Origin: Madurella fahalii
Taxonomy: Eukaryota; Ascomycota; Sordariomycetes; Sordariales
Assembly (NCBI GenBank): GCA_029876055.1
Contig: CM056876.1
Span: 372,001-436,000 of the forward strand
Reading direction: 5' to 3'
DNA: 64,000 bases
Positions within the stretch are counted from its first letter, which is position 1; every line of letters starts with the position of its first letter. Of the stretch, positions 1-10,661 are shown one piece after another. Under the pieces are notes generated by a model. It searched no databases and was not told the origin of the DNA. It saw only the letters and a list, made by a program, of their open reading frames with translations. The translations under genes were made by a program, and so were the position numbers.

Positions 1-800
1 CCAAACAAGGTGCCAGTCACTCTCCTCTTCCCAGCACCCAGCAGCAACTTCCCGGTCCTCAACCTCCATAATGGCACCATTATGACCTCCGAAATCCTTC
101 GGGCCCAATATTGACTAGGGAGTTATGTACAGAGCAGAGGGTTGCAGGGGCTTACACTACGGAAACCATCACATCACCGGGAAAAGACCTCATTGTACCC
201 GGTGGTTCGGGTTGCCAAGGAACGTGGTGACGCTGGGAGGGCTGTTGCGTCAGAACGTGCATGAACCGCACTAATAATGTTACAATGAGCCTCTCGTCTT
301 ACCTGGTATTACAACCAACGCGCCTCTTTGATATTGACTATCCACCGGGTAGGACCCCCCGGGTCTTCCGCCGCTAGCCACCCATCCCACTTCAGATCAG
401 AAAGAGGCAATCCTACCCATGGCGGGGGACGGGCGATCACATAACACGGCACGCGCGCACAATATCCTCCATGAACCAGGCAGTTGAGTCGATCATTATC
501 CATGAGCAGGTTCCATCACCCCGCTAATCACACTCCTTGGGCATCCTCACGGCACGGCAGGGTAGTGGCTATCATGTAAGTGAACGCGTGGACGTCGGCA
601 GTTGCCCACCCCTCTCTTCCGCAATTTATCAACCTGCTCCCTACCTGCCTTCACGCCATCGCTGCCACCCCTCCAGTAATTTCCAACTCACAGAACCCAT
701 CAGCCATTGTCGGTCTTCATCCCGCCCGACTCCGCCATCCAGCTCACAACAACCAACAACAACCCGCGCCCCCTCCCCCAAATCACCATTATAAATCAAC
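1..800. other. Intergenic, upstream of the DAAO gene
   Basis: No convincing gene is seen. The last 200 bases before the ATG at 801 are pyrimidine- and CA-rich, as is common in fungal promoters and 5' UTRs. Short ORFs here have no family resemblance. Confidence 0.5.
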
Positions 801-2019
801 ATGACCAAAGTGACCATTTTCGGCGCCGGGTACGTTCCGCGGGGCCCCTCCCCGGGCCCCCCCTTCCCTTCTTTCCCAACCCCCGCCACTAACCACCGCC
901 CCAACCATAGCATCACGGGCATGTCGATCGCTTACCTCCTGCCCAAATCCCACTCCATCACCATCGTCGCCCGCAACCTCCCCGGCGATCCCACCTCCAC
1001 CACCTCCACCACCACCCCCTCCTCCTCCTCCCCCAAGAAGGAAGAAGGAAGGGAAGCCGAAGAAGGCGAGTGGGCCAGCCCGTACGCGTGCGCGGGGTGG
1101 GTGGCGTTGGGGGGTTCGGAGCGCGAGCAGCGGATGCAGTTGGACGCGCTGACGTTCCTGCGCAAGCTGGCGGCGTCGCACCCGGAGTCGAGCGTGCGCG
1201 TGACCGAGCTGACGGACGTGTACGACGGGGCGGTCGGGGTCCGGAGCGGCGAGGAGGTCTGGTACAGCGGGCGGGTGCCCTGCTTCGAGGTCGTCGAGCG
1301 GCCCCCCGGCGGGGATGGCGGGCCCGGCGTTGAGGTCCGCTACGGCAGCGCCGTGCTCAACCCGGTCGTCTTCTTGCCCTGGCTCCGCGCCCGTCTCGAG
1401 GCCCAGGGCGTCAAGTTCCAGCGCGTCGGCACTGTGAAGGCCCTCGGCGAGTTGGCGGGTCTGGGCCATGATGTGCTGATTAATGCTTCTGGCGCGGCGT
1501 CGCTTACGTTGGAGGATGTGAGGGACGAGAAGGTGATTATGGATCGGACGTATACCGTGCTGGTCAAGTCCGAGTACCGTGGCATGTTTGTTCGTCGGGG
1601 TGCGGCCGAGTATACGTATGTGTTTGGGAGACAAGATGGGACCGCAGTAGTGGGAGGGATTTCTGAGCCCCTGGATAAGGAGCGGCGCTCTCCAGAAGAG
1701 GTGCGGGAGAATGTGAGTAACTTGACTGTGGTGGTGGCTGTTTTGAGCTAGAAACTGACAACGCTGCTAGCTCCTCCGCCGGGCACATGCTAATTTGCCC
1801 GAGAGCTTCCCCTCTGGTAACCCGGAAGACTACTCAGTTGTTCAGGATCTGGTGGGCATACGGCCACTGCGGATCCCGAACGTCAGGGTTGAAAAGGACG
1901 TTATCAACGGGCAGAAGGTGATCCACGCCTATGGAACCACCATGGGCGGGTATATCTTCAGCTTTGGGCTCGCCAGGGAGGCAGCACGGCTATTGGATGA
2001 ATATGTCTTTACTGCCTGA
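801..2019 (+). CDS. D-amino-acid oxidase-like FAD oxidoreductase (DAO family)
   Basis: Predicted FAD-dependent oxidase that would deaminate D-amino acids to 2-oxo acids with release of H2O2. Three exons: 801-829, 911-1712, 1771-2019 (359 aa). Intron 1 (830-910) splits the dinucleotide-binding motif; splicing gives VTIFGAGITGMSIAYLL, the Rossmann GxGxxG with the family's Thr-Gly. Intron 2 (1713-1770) has GTGAGT and a CTGAC branch site. Other family marks are WASPYACAGW, a YTYVFGRQDGT...VGGIS stretch, and the C-terminal GIRPLRIPNVRVE and HAYGTTMGGYIFSFG, covering the substrate-binding Arg and the FAD-binding Gly-rich end. A Ser/Thr/Glu/Lys-rich insert of about 30 residues sits after the first beta-alpha-beta unit. 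The C-terminus (VFTA) lacks the peroxisomal SKL-type tripeptide seen in many fungal DAAOs. Single gene, no operon context. D-aspartate oxidase is the alternative; substrate cannot be decided by eye. Confidence 0.88.
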
Positions 2020-2417
2020 TGTCTGTATGCACATCCATGTACGATTCGAGATTGGTGGTACTATGTAGATTGGTGTTAGTTGAGTTATCTCGCAAGTATC
2101 CCTGATTAGGATAAGCAGATTTAGAAGCGTGTCAGCAGCGGCGCTTGCGACGTCTGTCGCCATTCATCCCTCTAGAGAGGTAGGCAGGGGATTGGATCAT
2201 GATCCCCAATGTTACATGCTGGTCATAGGGTCCACAGTGACTCGAGATTGTCAATATACCGAAAATCATGAAAAAGATTCCATCCCTTCATACTTATACG
2301 CCCAGCCTCCAGAGCAAGAAACATGCGTTTCCCGTCCCCCATCATCTAACTCACCAACTTGTTACCTCTGCTAATAATGCAAAGAGTGTGAGACTCAGAT
2401 AACTTGTCCGAAACTGT
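2020..2417. other. Intergenic between DAAO and tRNA-Ala
   Basis: Holds the 3' end of the DAAO transcript unit and 5' flank of the tRNA. No additional gene seen. Confidence 0.5.
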
Positions 2418-2489
2418 GGGTGCATGGTCTAGTGGTATGATTCTCGCTTCGCATGTGAGCGGTCCCCGGTTCGATCCCGGGTGCATCCA
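2418..2489 (+). tRNA. tRNA-Ala, anticodon CGC, no intron
   Basis: A 72-nt cloverleaf. The acceptor 5' strand GGGTGCA (2418-2424) pairs with TGCATCC (2482-2488), leaving discriminator A at 2489. Pair 3-70 is G-U, the classic alanine identity element. The anticodon stem CTCGC/GTGAG encloses the loop TTCGCAT, so the anticodon is CGC, reading GCG. The D arm contains the A-box-like TGGTCTAGTGGTA and the T arm CCCGGTTCGATCCCGGG contains the B-box GGTTCGATCC. A T-run follows 8 nt downstream. Confidence 0.95.
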
Positions 2490-3368
2490 ACCTTCATTTT
2501 TCTTTGTTCAACACAGCTTGACTTTTTCTTCTTTCTCGCAAATTTAGGGTACCGAATGGGTGAGCACGATGGCCCTTGGCGTTTACGGAAGATACTTTGG
2601 CAGTGACAAACCGTAATCTCCCGGGGAAGCGACGCTTGTTCTTGGGGTGCTAAAGTCATTGCGAGGGTGGCCCCAGGGTATGATCCGGCCATAAGACGGC
2701 GATTAGCGGCAGTTTCCACCCTTTCTCCCCTCTTTTTCTTCTCTCAAAGTACATTCTCAACGACGATACAGTACAAACTTGAAGGCAGGCTCTATTTGGG
2801 CCGCAAAGTATACGAGTACAGGCGCAGTTTTGAGTTCTTGTTTGGTGGTAGAAGCGAGTAATTCAAATGATTCGTGTGTCTTCCCAGTTTATCAAAGTTG
2901 CTTGAGTCCCTGGGTCTTATCCTCTGTCCAAAGTGGACGAAGGTGATTGTCGACTCAGTTCAACAAATGCTTTAAATGTCGCCACGAGTAACTCCTTCCA
3001 AGCCCTCCAATATCAGACCGCAGACGTCTTGTCTTCCTTAAGTTAGTTTATTGTTCTATCTCCAATAAGCATACTGTCAGTCGTTGATGAGGAATACACA
3101 GCGGCAGTTGAGAGTTGAGACAGTCGAGTATACCAACAAGTACCAGCTGGCCGCCGGCTGCCAAAGACTGCGCGTATGGAGATCCACAGTTCTCCCCACT
3201 TGCTGATGTCTTAGCCGGGCCGATTCCCGCTGAGCAGATACCTCCACCTCGGGGGTGGGCGGTTTCATGAGCAGTTTGAATTCAACCCCGCTGCCCAGAA
3301 GTTCTTCGGATCACGCAACGAAGACAGAAGAACCCCCGATTGAAAGGACCTTCAAAACGCCTTTCAAG
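2490..3368. other. Intergenic between tRNA-Ala and the MocA-type gene
   Basis: No gene recognised. An ATG at 3255 is in frame with the MocA start at 3369, but the 38 extra residues it would add precede the Rossmann strand and look non-coding. Confidence 0.45.
2497..2501 (+). terminator. Pol III terminator of tRNA-Ala
   Basis: Five consecutive T residues shortly after the tRNA 3' end, the usual RNA polymerase III stop signal. Confidence 0.6.
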
Positions 3369-4543
3369 ATGACCGGGATAGCATTGCTCGGAGCTGGCAT
3401 CTTTGCGACGACAGGAAGGTGTCATTACTCCCTTTCATAAACTCGGCGGCTTTACTAACCGTGCGTTCAGAGCACCTCCCCGCCATTGAAGCCAGCCCGA
3501 ACCTCTCTCTCAAGGCTGTCTACTCGCGCTCTCAGCAGTCGGCCGAAGCGCTTGCTGCCGCTTCCAAGGACGCTTCCTCGGTGTCAATCTATTTTGACAG
3601 CCCTACGGTTGAGGGCAAGTCCCTCGATGACCTGCTGCGCCGTGATGACATTGCTGCCGTGGTGATTGCTCTCCCCATTATTAACCAACCCATTGTGGTC
3701 GAGAAGGCCCTCAAAGCAGGGAAGCATGTTCTTTCCGAGAAGCCCATTGCAGACGACGTCAAGGGCGCACAGAACCTGTTGGCACTATATGATGAGCTCG
3801 GAGACAGCAAGCCCATCTGGGCTGTGGCCGAGAACTTCCGGTACCTGGAATCGCTACGCTATGCGGCCGAGCGGGTGAGGGGGATTGGCGGGATGCTAGC
3901 AACGTTCCGACTACAGCGAAATGGTTTTGTGTGGCCGGATAACAAGTATCTCCATACCGAATGTCCGTTCTCCTTGCTTTCAAAAACTTCCCTAGTGAGA
4001 CTAGCTGACGTCGAGCTAGGGCGAAAAACTCCAGCTCATCAAGGCGGGTTCCTCTTGGACGGTGGTGTCCACTTCGTTGCCGCTCTACGCTTTCTTCTCG
4101 ACGCAGCAGGTCAGGAGATCAAACAGCTCTCGGGATTCTCGGCACTGCTGGACGAAAAGCTGCCCCCTGTCGATACCGTCCACGCCGTAGCACTCACGCA
4201 AGACAGAAAGAACGGGACAATCGGAATCTCGTTCGGCACCGAGTTTAAGTCCGGGCTGGAAGTTGAAATTGTGACAACCAACGGTGCCGTCGTCTGGAGC
4301 CCGACCGAGGTCAAGACTGTAGCGAGGAACGCCGGCGGAGGCGATGGGAAGGTCGAAGAGAGAAAGCAGTTTCCGCAAGACTCGGGCGTTCAGGCAGAAG
4401 TCGTTGCGTTTTCAAGAGCCATCGAGGCTGGTAGGGCAGACGCTCTGCAGGCGCCGTTGGAAGCACTCAAGGACCTGGAGATCTTGCAGCGGCTGCTAGA
4501 GTCTGGCGCTCAAGGCGGGACAGCCATGACTATTGATCTTTGA
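3369..4543 (+). CDS. GFO/IDH/MocA-family NAD(P)-dependent oxidoreductase
   Basis: Predicted NAD(P)-dependent sugar or dihydrodiol-type dehydrogenase. The N-terminal Rossmann strand GIALLGAGIF is at once after the chosen ATG, and the family lysine motif EKPIADDV follows near residue 110; the C-terminal GFO_IDH_MocA beta-sheet domain starts around QGGFLLDGGVHF. Intron 2 is 3963-4019 and restores TEWRKTP. Intron 1 is problematic: the only arrangement that keeps the frame and gives GIFATT-EHLPAIEA is 3415-3470, whose donor is GA (acag/gaaggt), not GT. Exons 3369-3414, 3471-3962, 4020-4543 then total 353 residues with no frame error. The nearby GT at 3419 gives a frameshift. Either a rare GA-AG intron, a splice-site mutation, or a sequence error. 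The specific substrate is not known. Confidence 0.75.
3415..3418 (+). promoter_or_regulatory. Non-canonical splice donor (GA) in the MocA-type gene
   Basis: Position 3415 reads GAAGGT where a GTAGGT/GTAAGT-like donor is expected. Using it keeps the frame across the whole gene; the nearest GT donors (3419 and 3421) give a frameshift and an immediate TAG respectively. The acceptor TTCAG at 3466-3470 is normal and is preceded by CTAAC. Confidence 0.5.
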
Positions 4544-4666
4544 AAACAAAATCCACATCGGCTTACTATAAAAGACGAAACTAGTCATTGAGAACTTTTG
4601 CGGCTGCACCTGTGCTGCTGCTGCTCTGACTTAGTTGGTTGGTGTGCTGCATAGGCGTGTTATTAA

Positions 4667-4914
4667 TGTAACGGGCTGAGCCCGGCACAGGCCTCGGCAA
4701 CCCTCGGCCAGCTCACGGGAGCATGGACCACCTAAACCCCCGAATGAAGCTATTCCCAGAACGCTCCCATAGCGCGCTCAGACCACTGCGCTCGCCCTAA
4801 TCAGAGGGCCCGCACGTCTCCAAAATCTTCTATCCTTTTCCTTTCTTTCCTCAAGTTCAGTGTACTCGTAGAGTCGTCACCAGATAGTTGCAATACATCC
4901 CTGGGACCGTTGCA
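4667..4914 (+). repeat. Solo-LTR-like relic, copy A
   Basis: A 248-bp segment starting TGTAACGGGCTGAGCC and ending CCGTTGCA (TG...CA). It matches, in inverted orientation, 11422-11642, sharing blocks such as GAAGCTATTCCC, CTAATCAGAGGGCCC and TACTCGTAGAGTCGTCACC. It carries about 27 bp (around 4764-4790) absent from copy B. No target-site duplication is visible. Confidence 0.6.
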
Positions 4915-5875
4915 AATACATTCAATTTGATTCAGTCCACGTTCAATTTGACCTAGTTTTTGACTGCGTTGTGGCTGTTCTTGTAAGGAGGGTGGTAAGG
5001 TGGGCAGGAGTGCCAAGGCGAGTGTGACTAAATTTTTTGACAGGATCTTTAGTATAGCCCGCTTTGTTCTTGGCTGTATCGTCCTCTAGGTCTTTGAAGG
5101 GGACATCTTGGTCGCCCTATACATATGAAAGTATCGGATAAGGCCGAATCTCGGGGATTGTATTGTTAGGGAGGTCCTTCTTTAAGCGGAACTCGCCAGT
5201 ATCGTCGTTTTCTAGGAGCTGCATAGTCCAAAGACTGCCGAATGTTTGGTACAGGGAAAGGAGAGCGGGTACGTGGTTGGGCTACTCTAGCGTTTGTAGG
5301 ATCTGCAAGCACAACAATTAGAAGTTGAAATTAAAGAGAGCCACCTGATACTAGACAATTATTTACAAGTAATTGTCGGGGATATGGTACGAATCTTAGT
5401 AGGTTCGGTTGGGAGTATTGACTCTTAAGGCCGTTATCGTTGTTATTTTTGGAGGTAGAAGTATTTCGCTACCGGATCACCGGCTCCGCATGTTAGGCAC
5501 TCGATGGCGTTCATACCTAGCTGGCTGGCGTCAACTGCCTATATTCGACGTATCGTCATTAGCGGTATTTCCTAGCGTATATGAATACGTCTCTCTGGAA
5601 CGACGTCAGTCGCCCTACTTCTTGAAGAGCGTCGTCGTTTTGGCGCGTACGTATACCGGCTGGTCCCTGAACGCGCTGAGCCCTGACCGTTCAGTGTATA
5701 GCAGCGTCGGCGATCGAATGACTAAGCGAAGTGCGTGACGCACCAGGTCTAGCCTCTCCGGGACAGATGTAGGAAAGATCTGGAAGATCCTCGGTGTTCG
5801 CGTTACAGCTGATCTGATCAGATCTGAAGTCGCACGTAACATCCGTTGTCACGGGTCCTATAAAATCCATATAAA
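4915..5875. other. Degenerate, gene-free stretch
   Basis: AT-rich, with many stops in all frames and TA-rich words; probably decayed transposon body next to LTR copy A. No coding similarity recognised. Confidence 0.4.
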
Positions 5876-6369
5876 ATGGGTGAGCGCTATTCCCAACCAA
5901 GGGATACCAGTAGTGGTGACCCGAACCAGCTCACAGGCCTTATACCGGGGGGGGGGGTACGGAGAAGACGGATCGGTAACAATCCTGCCTACGTCCCGAG
6001 AGATGGAGGCCATTGTCCAGGATGCGTGGAGGAAGCGTGGGTTGTTGGCTGTGTAAAGTAGAACACGCTGTCGCTGCATCCGGAAAAGGTGCTCCTCCCA
6101 ATCAGGTATAACACCGCGCGCTCCCAAACCATGTGCTCGACGGTCTGTCGAATGACGGAAAGAATCCGTGTGATGACAGCAAGAGCACCGAGCGTGATGC
6201 ACTCGCCAGCGTACTCTCCCATGTTTCTTGGCTCCCAGGAGTCGAAGAAGAGCGGCGTTGTCGCCGACTGGGAAAGGACCATGGTCATACTGGTTTCAGC
6301 TGTGATATTGCTGTACGACATGGACATGGCTGCGGAGGGGGACCCATGGCTCAGCGCGTGTGACATCAT
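5876..6369 (-). pseudogene. Ctr-family copper transporter pseudogene (Ctr3-like)
   Basis: Read on the minus strand from an ATG at 6367-6369. The N-terminus is rich in Met and Ser (MSMSYSNITAETSMTM) and is followed by LFFDSWEPRNMGEYAG and a hydrophobic stretch CITLGALAVITRILSVI. This is the usual start of a fungal plasma-membrane Ctr copper importer: Met-rich ectodomain, a W-P motif, then the first transmembrane helix. After this the frame changes; a weaker hydrophobic piece (TTTGIPWLGIALTHFIWIL) near 5876-5940 may be the remnant of helix 2. The MxxxM and GxxxG motifs of an active transporter are not found intact. It is head to head with a second Ctr pseudogene at 7071. Confidence 0.6.
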
Positions 6370-7070
6370 GGCCCTGCTCGTCGACGCGCCGTACGTAATA
6401 GTAGGTTCGATCGAGCACAAGTGGCAACCAAGATGCTGCTAGATCATGCCAGAACATTCGAAGGCATCTGCTTTTAGCTTAGATGCAGGCATTCACGCGC
6501 ACCATGGCAGTTTGCAAGCTCCAACACGTAGCGACAGTGATTGGAGCCCTTCCCGGTTCCGTCGGTCGCTTAAGGGCTGGAGTCTGCCGTAAGCCATTCT
6601 TGCACAACTCGAATTCGAGGTGCTTTGAGCAGGATTTATTCCTTGTGACCTTTCGGTGTTGATGTTTTACCCCTCAGGAGTGCGAGAGTCGGGTCCCTAC
6701 ACTTATCCGATGTGATGGACGCCGTACTCGTGGGGCCAGGCAGGCTCCCATGAACGAGGCCCTTGCCAAGGGAAAAGTAATCTCCACGCCCAGGTTGGAA
6801 AGGAGATGCCTATGGTCATGCCAATGGGTGGTGCGCTATGGCGGTACGAGCGTGGTGTGGTTATTTGCTCAAAACTTACTCGTCGCTATCGACCCAAGCT
6901 GTTGGTCATGCCGCTCACCAGAGCTCCTAATCCGTATTAGGTCGACAGGGGAGGTAATCCCATGTAGCAACCAACATTCAATAACATGTTCCTGGGTCAG
7001 CCACCTCGAGGTTGCATTGAGTCTGCCCACAACGATCTTGGGCGCAGCTGCTGCCGCTACCACATCAGCC
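6370..7070. other. Intergenic between two divergent Ctr pseudogenes
   Basis: Shared upstream region of the two copper transporter relics. It could have been a bidirectional copper-regulated promoter. I did not find a confident copper-response element by eye. Confidence 0.3.
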
Positions 7071-7716
7071 ATGAGCATGGGCGACCACGACCACGACCAC
7101 GACCACAGCAGCGGCTCCAGCTGCAAAATCTCCCATGCGGTGGAATTGGAACACGATTGACTCATGCTTTATCTCGTCGACCTGGTACGTCACTTCGTCG
7201 GGCATGTTTGCCGGCTCCTGTATCGGCGTCATCCTGCTCGTCATGACCCTCAAGCTGCTTCACCGTAGCGTTAACGACGACAGGTTCTTGTTGCGCCGGT
7301 ACACCGTCCGTCAGACCGCCGTCACGCCTGCCGCTCCAGGCTCATCAAAGCCCGGTTCCGACAACGGGGCTTCTCAGGCGAGTGCTCCGGCATGTCGTCC
7401 CACCATCCTCGAGCTGGCCGTTCGCCCACTGCTACACATGGCCCAGTTTGCCGTGGCCTATTTGATTATGCTCTGAGTTATCCACGTACCGCCCAATGTC
7501 ACGGAAATATTGAAGGCAGGCACGGTCTCCATCCTCGCGATGTACTATAACGGCTATATTATCATCTCCACCTTCATTGGCGCGTACCTCGGGGCCTCGA
7601 CTGCCGCCCAGCAAACCCGCTGGCTCGGGGTATGCACGGGCAAAGTACTCTGGATCCTATCCACACTTGACCGCGATATTAAACGTGCTCATACAGCCTC
7701 GCTACGGCACATTTAA
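7071..7716 (+). pseudogene. Ctr-family copper transporter pseudogene (Ctr2-like)
   Basis: Starts MSMGDHDHDHDHSSGSSCKIS, a His/Asp-rich metal-binding tail, then after a one-base frame change WNWNTIDSCFISSTWYVTSS, GMFAGSCIGVILLV (helix 1) and a Ser/Pro-rich cytosolic loop. HMAQFAVAYLIML and, after an interruption, LAMYYNGYIIISTFIGAYLGA form helices 2 and 3. Joined, these give the MxxxM and GxxxG signatures of Ctr permeases. Damage: an extra base after CKIS near 7132; a TGA at about 7475; and at the interruption, where an intron would be expected, the donor reads CTGAGT instead of GTGAGT and no AG precedes the ATGTACTATAAC block. Family identity is strong; loss of function is inferred. Confidence 0.75.
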
Positions 7717-8247
7717 CACATTGTCCAATCACCTTGAAACATTGTAATCTCCTCGCACTTCCACAGTTTCTCTCCCTTGGCTCCGAGGCCAACTACCGGC
7801 CATATATACGCTTGGGTATGGTATCCTAAGTCAACGTTGTTCGATTACGGCCCAAGTTATAACGGCTGGTGGCGCCTCTTCGGGCCCGCAGGAGCATGTA
7901 CTAGTATTGCAGTGGACGTACCGATCTTGCTGACATTGTTGGGGCGTTGGAGGTGGAAACTCTCATTTTCGAACTCGTGCAGCTGACAATAAGAGGATGC
8001 CGCGCGGGGTGCATATGTACTGTATAGTGTGGCATCGCATGCCGCCGCCCGTTCCAGACACAGTAGCATCGATAAAGATACAACTTGAACCCGGTCGACT
8101 TCTACAATCAATCTTTTGCACCACGAAGTACGCGCCCGATACAGTGGGTCCGGACAATTAACCCGCCGCTGCGTTTGTGAATTCCATCTCCTCTTTGCAA
8201 CCGGACGCTGGTGTCTCCAGTGGGTCTCCAGTGGGTCTTCCGCGGTC

Positions 8248-8478
8248 ATGAGGTTTCCTTCGGCACCCAGCTCGCTGACCCTGGTCGGGTTCTGGGCGGG
8301 CCGTGCCGCTGCTATGGAGCTCATTGGCTTTGGGAACTCGCCTTGCGGCCCTCCCTGTGCCGAGTCCTGCCTTCGAAACACGCACGCGCTAGACTGCACC
8401 CACAAAGCTTCTGACCATGGTAACAGCCACGGCCATAGCTCGGTCACACCCCCGGAGTGCTTAATTACTTATAGTTAA
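8248..8478 (+). pseudogene. Ferric/cupric reductase N-terminal fragment (FRE family)
   Basis: An ORF of 76 codons from ATG 8248 with a hydrophobic leader. It then shows ELIGFGNSPCGPPCAESCL, a Cys pair, a His-rich HGNSHGHSS stretch and TPPECL. This matches the extracellular N-terminus of fungal metalloreductases (LIGYG...CA..C...LxC...TPxEC). The expected continuation with transmembrane and FAD/NADPH domains is missing: the ORF ends in AT-rich, TAG-rich sequence after 8478. With the two adjacent Ctr relics it suggests a lost reductive copper-uptake cluster. The start could lie further upstream in the same frame. Confidence 0.55.
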
Positions 8479-9004
8479 AGTAGGGGCCCCAACCTACCAT
8501 ACTCTATGTAGCTAGGTTTAACAATATCCAACAAACTAGCCTATAGCTATCTGTATCTAGTTCAACCAATCTATAGCAATTAAATAGGACCCAAAAAAAT
8601 CTAAGTCAACCACTGTCACTGTAATCAATTAATAATCTATATCTCCTCAAAGAGGAGCGTCATAAATGAGCTTTGAAATATTAGACTTTGCGAACGGATT
8701 TTCCGTATAGAACATTAACCTTAACCAAACAGGCTGAATGGCTCGGCTGGCCCATCACGTAGGTATAGAAACAACAAAGTTCTCGTTACGAATCCCGACT
8801 TTGAATATTACCCTGCCCTTTTCGTGAATTGCACCCGGACAGCACAAATAGAGGTACAGTGACAACTACACATCTGTGTGGAATTGAGGGCTGCGTGTTT
8901 CCAAGTGTTCATGACGTGTGTCGAGTGGCACTGAGGGAGAAGAGTTGGAAGAGTCGAGTAATGTACATTTGTCCCCGGCAACCGCCCGCCTGAACTCTAG
9001 CTCG
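8479..9004. other. AT-rich, gene-free stretch
   Basis: Low-GC sequence with repeated CTATAG/TAGCTA words, replacing where the body of the reductase gene should be. Probably inserted and decayed transposon sequence. No ORF of interest. Confidence 0.4.
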
Positions 9005-10661
9005 TTATGCTAATTCGGCCAAGATTGCTTTCGCAGCCACGGTGGCTCCTGGAGTCTCGGAGCAGAGTGTCGCCAACTCCTTTGCTCTCACGCGTAACGC
9101 ATCCGCATCCTGTCCCACCACAACTTCCACCAGGATGGGCCCCAGTTCAGACGCCGTCCAGCGCGGCATACCTTGCTTGTTTCCCCAACGGCCAATTCCC
9201 AGATACTCAACCCTGGTGGCAAAGTCATAGCAGTCGGCCCAGCTGGGGAGCAAAACTTGCACGACTCCGGCGCTGTGAGGCCACAGATTAGTACCATGTC
9301 CTTCGTAACAAAGACGCTGCATAATTTGGCAGTGAGCGGACGTAACGGGGCAACTTACTGTATCGCCTCATGGACGGAATTCGCGCCGCCGTGGCTCACG
9401 ACGCAGACCACGGCCCCCGTTTCTAGTACCGCAACCGGCTCGCACGTGAGCCAGTCCACAACCCGAACCTGGTCATGGTCTAGTTCCTTGCCCAGAATAT
9501 CGTGCAGAACAGAGCCGGGCCCGAATCCATACCCACTCGCTGCTTCGTTCTTTTGAAGCTTCCACAGCACTCGTAGCTTGCCCCACCCCCCGGGACTGCC
9601 GCCCACGGCCGCCGATGATGAGGAGACAGTGTCAAGTAGGATTCGCAGCGCGCCCGCCATCTCGATGGCATCCGCCTCGGTCATAACGGTGTGCGAACCG
9701 AGGTTGACTAGTACGATCGGCCCGCGCCGGAGCCATGCGTCGAGGTCCGCATCGACGTCAGATACGGCCGGAACGGGGCGGATCATGGGCCCGCAAGGGG
9801 TGAGGTGCGGAGGAATTGTAAGGGGAAAGTCGATCTCTGGGCGGCTAGCCACGAGAATCCTATGTTTCGGACGGGGATTCATAACCACCTTGTCGAATGT
9901 CACAGGGCCGACACCCGTGCTTCTCTTGATAGCCGCAGCTGTGGTATGGTAGTCCTTCTCGGTGAAATAGTACCATATGGCGCAGAGGCCGTAGTAAATG
10001 TTCAACGGCAACAACGACCAAGGAACGGGGTACGGAATTGCTGAGCCACTTCTGTATGGTTGACTGGGTTAGCGGGCATAGAGGTTGTACGTAGCGGCTT
10101 TCTCGAGGGAGCGGAAACTTGCATCGGATACTTCCAAAACATGGCGCCAAAAGGCTGGCAGGCCAAAGCAATGTCTTTGAGCGCGTTCGGCGTGAGAATA
10201 ATGTGCTTCACGTCAAGGTGGTGACAAGCCGTGAGGCCAGGACCGAACAGCGCATCAACCACCACGAGATCTGGGGCAACGCGCTCAATAATCTGAACAG
10301 TGGACTGGAAAATGGTGACGAAGTCTGAGGCAGCCCAGGGCAGCACAACCTTCATCATTGTTCTGAGGTATTCGGTTGTGTTGAAGAAGCCAGGGCGTTT
10401 CGAGATTGCCTGTACCCCGTTGACGGCCTCGAAGGCGTCAATCATGCTCGTTCCATCCAGTGGGTGGAAGACGAACGGGTGAGCCCCGGGTGAGCAGCGC
10501 AGGGCATGGTCGGAAGCCTTAGATACCGACTTGGATAAGGCCGGAAAAGAAGCGTAATGGACTTGGACGTCCGCATCGAGCGGATAGAGGGCGTGGCCTG
10601 CAGCAAGAAAAACGTTCGCCTGCCCAAGTTCCGAGTTTGTGACCAGCAAAATTTTCTTCAT
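9005..10661 (-). CDS. UDP-glycosyltransferase (GT1 family)
   Basis: Predicted GT-B fold transferase moving a sugar from a UDP-sugar to a small hydrophobic acceptor such as a sterol, lipid or secondary metabolite. Exons on the minus strand: 10661-10132, 10051-9359, 9272-9005 (496 aa). Intron 1 (10052-10131) has GTATCC and CTAAC; intron 2 (9273-9358) has GTAAGT. The start MKKILLVTNSELGQ is the first beta-strand with the acceptor-side loop. Acceptor-domain pieces are DLVVVDALFGPG and YPVPWSLLPLNIYYG. In the donor domain are PIVLVNLGSH, then SHGGANSVHEAIHAG and PSWADCYDFATRVEYLG, the fungal version of the UGT nucleotide-sugar signature. No signal peptide or membrane helix is obvious. An upstream in-frame ATG (10815) would add about 52 poorly coding residues and is not used. 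Confidence 0.85.

Noticed and set aside
789..1634. 281-codon minus-strand ORF with poly-Gly
   Set aside because: Antisense to the D-amino-acid oxidase; low-complexity shadow.
3255..3368. Upstream in-frame ATG extending the MocA-type protein
   Set aside because: The added residues are not family-like and the Rossmann strand begins directly after the ATG at 3369.
9007..9952. Plus-strand ORFs of 94-127 codons
   Set aside because: Antisense to the glycosyltransferase exons.
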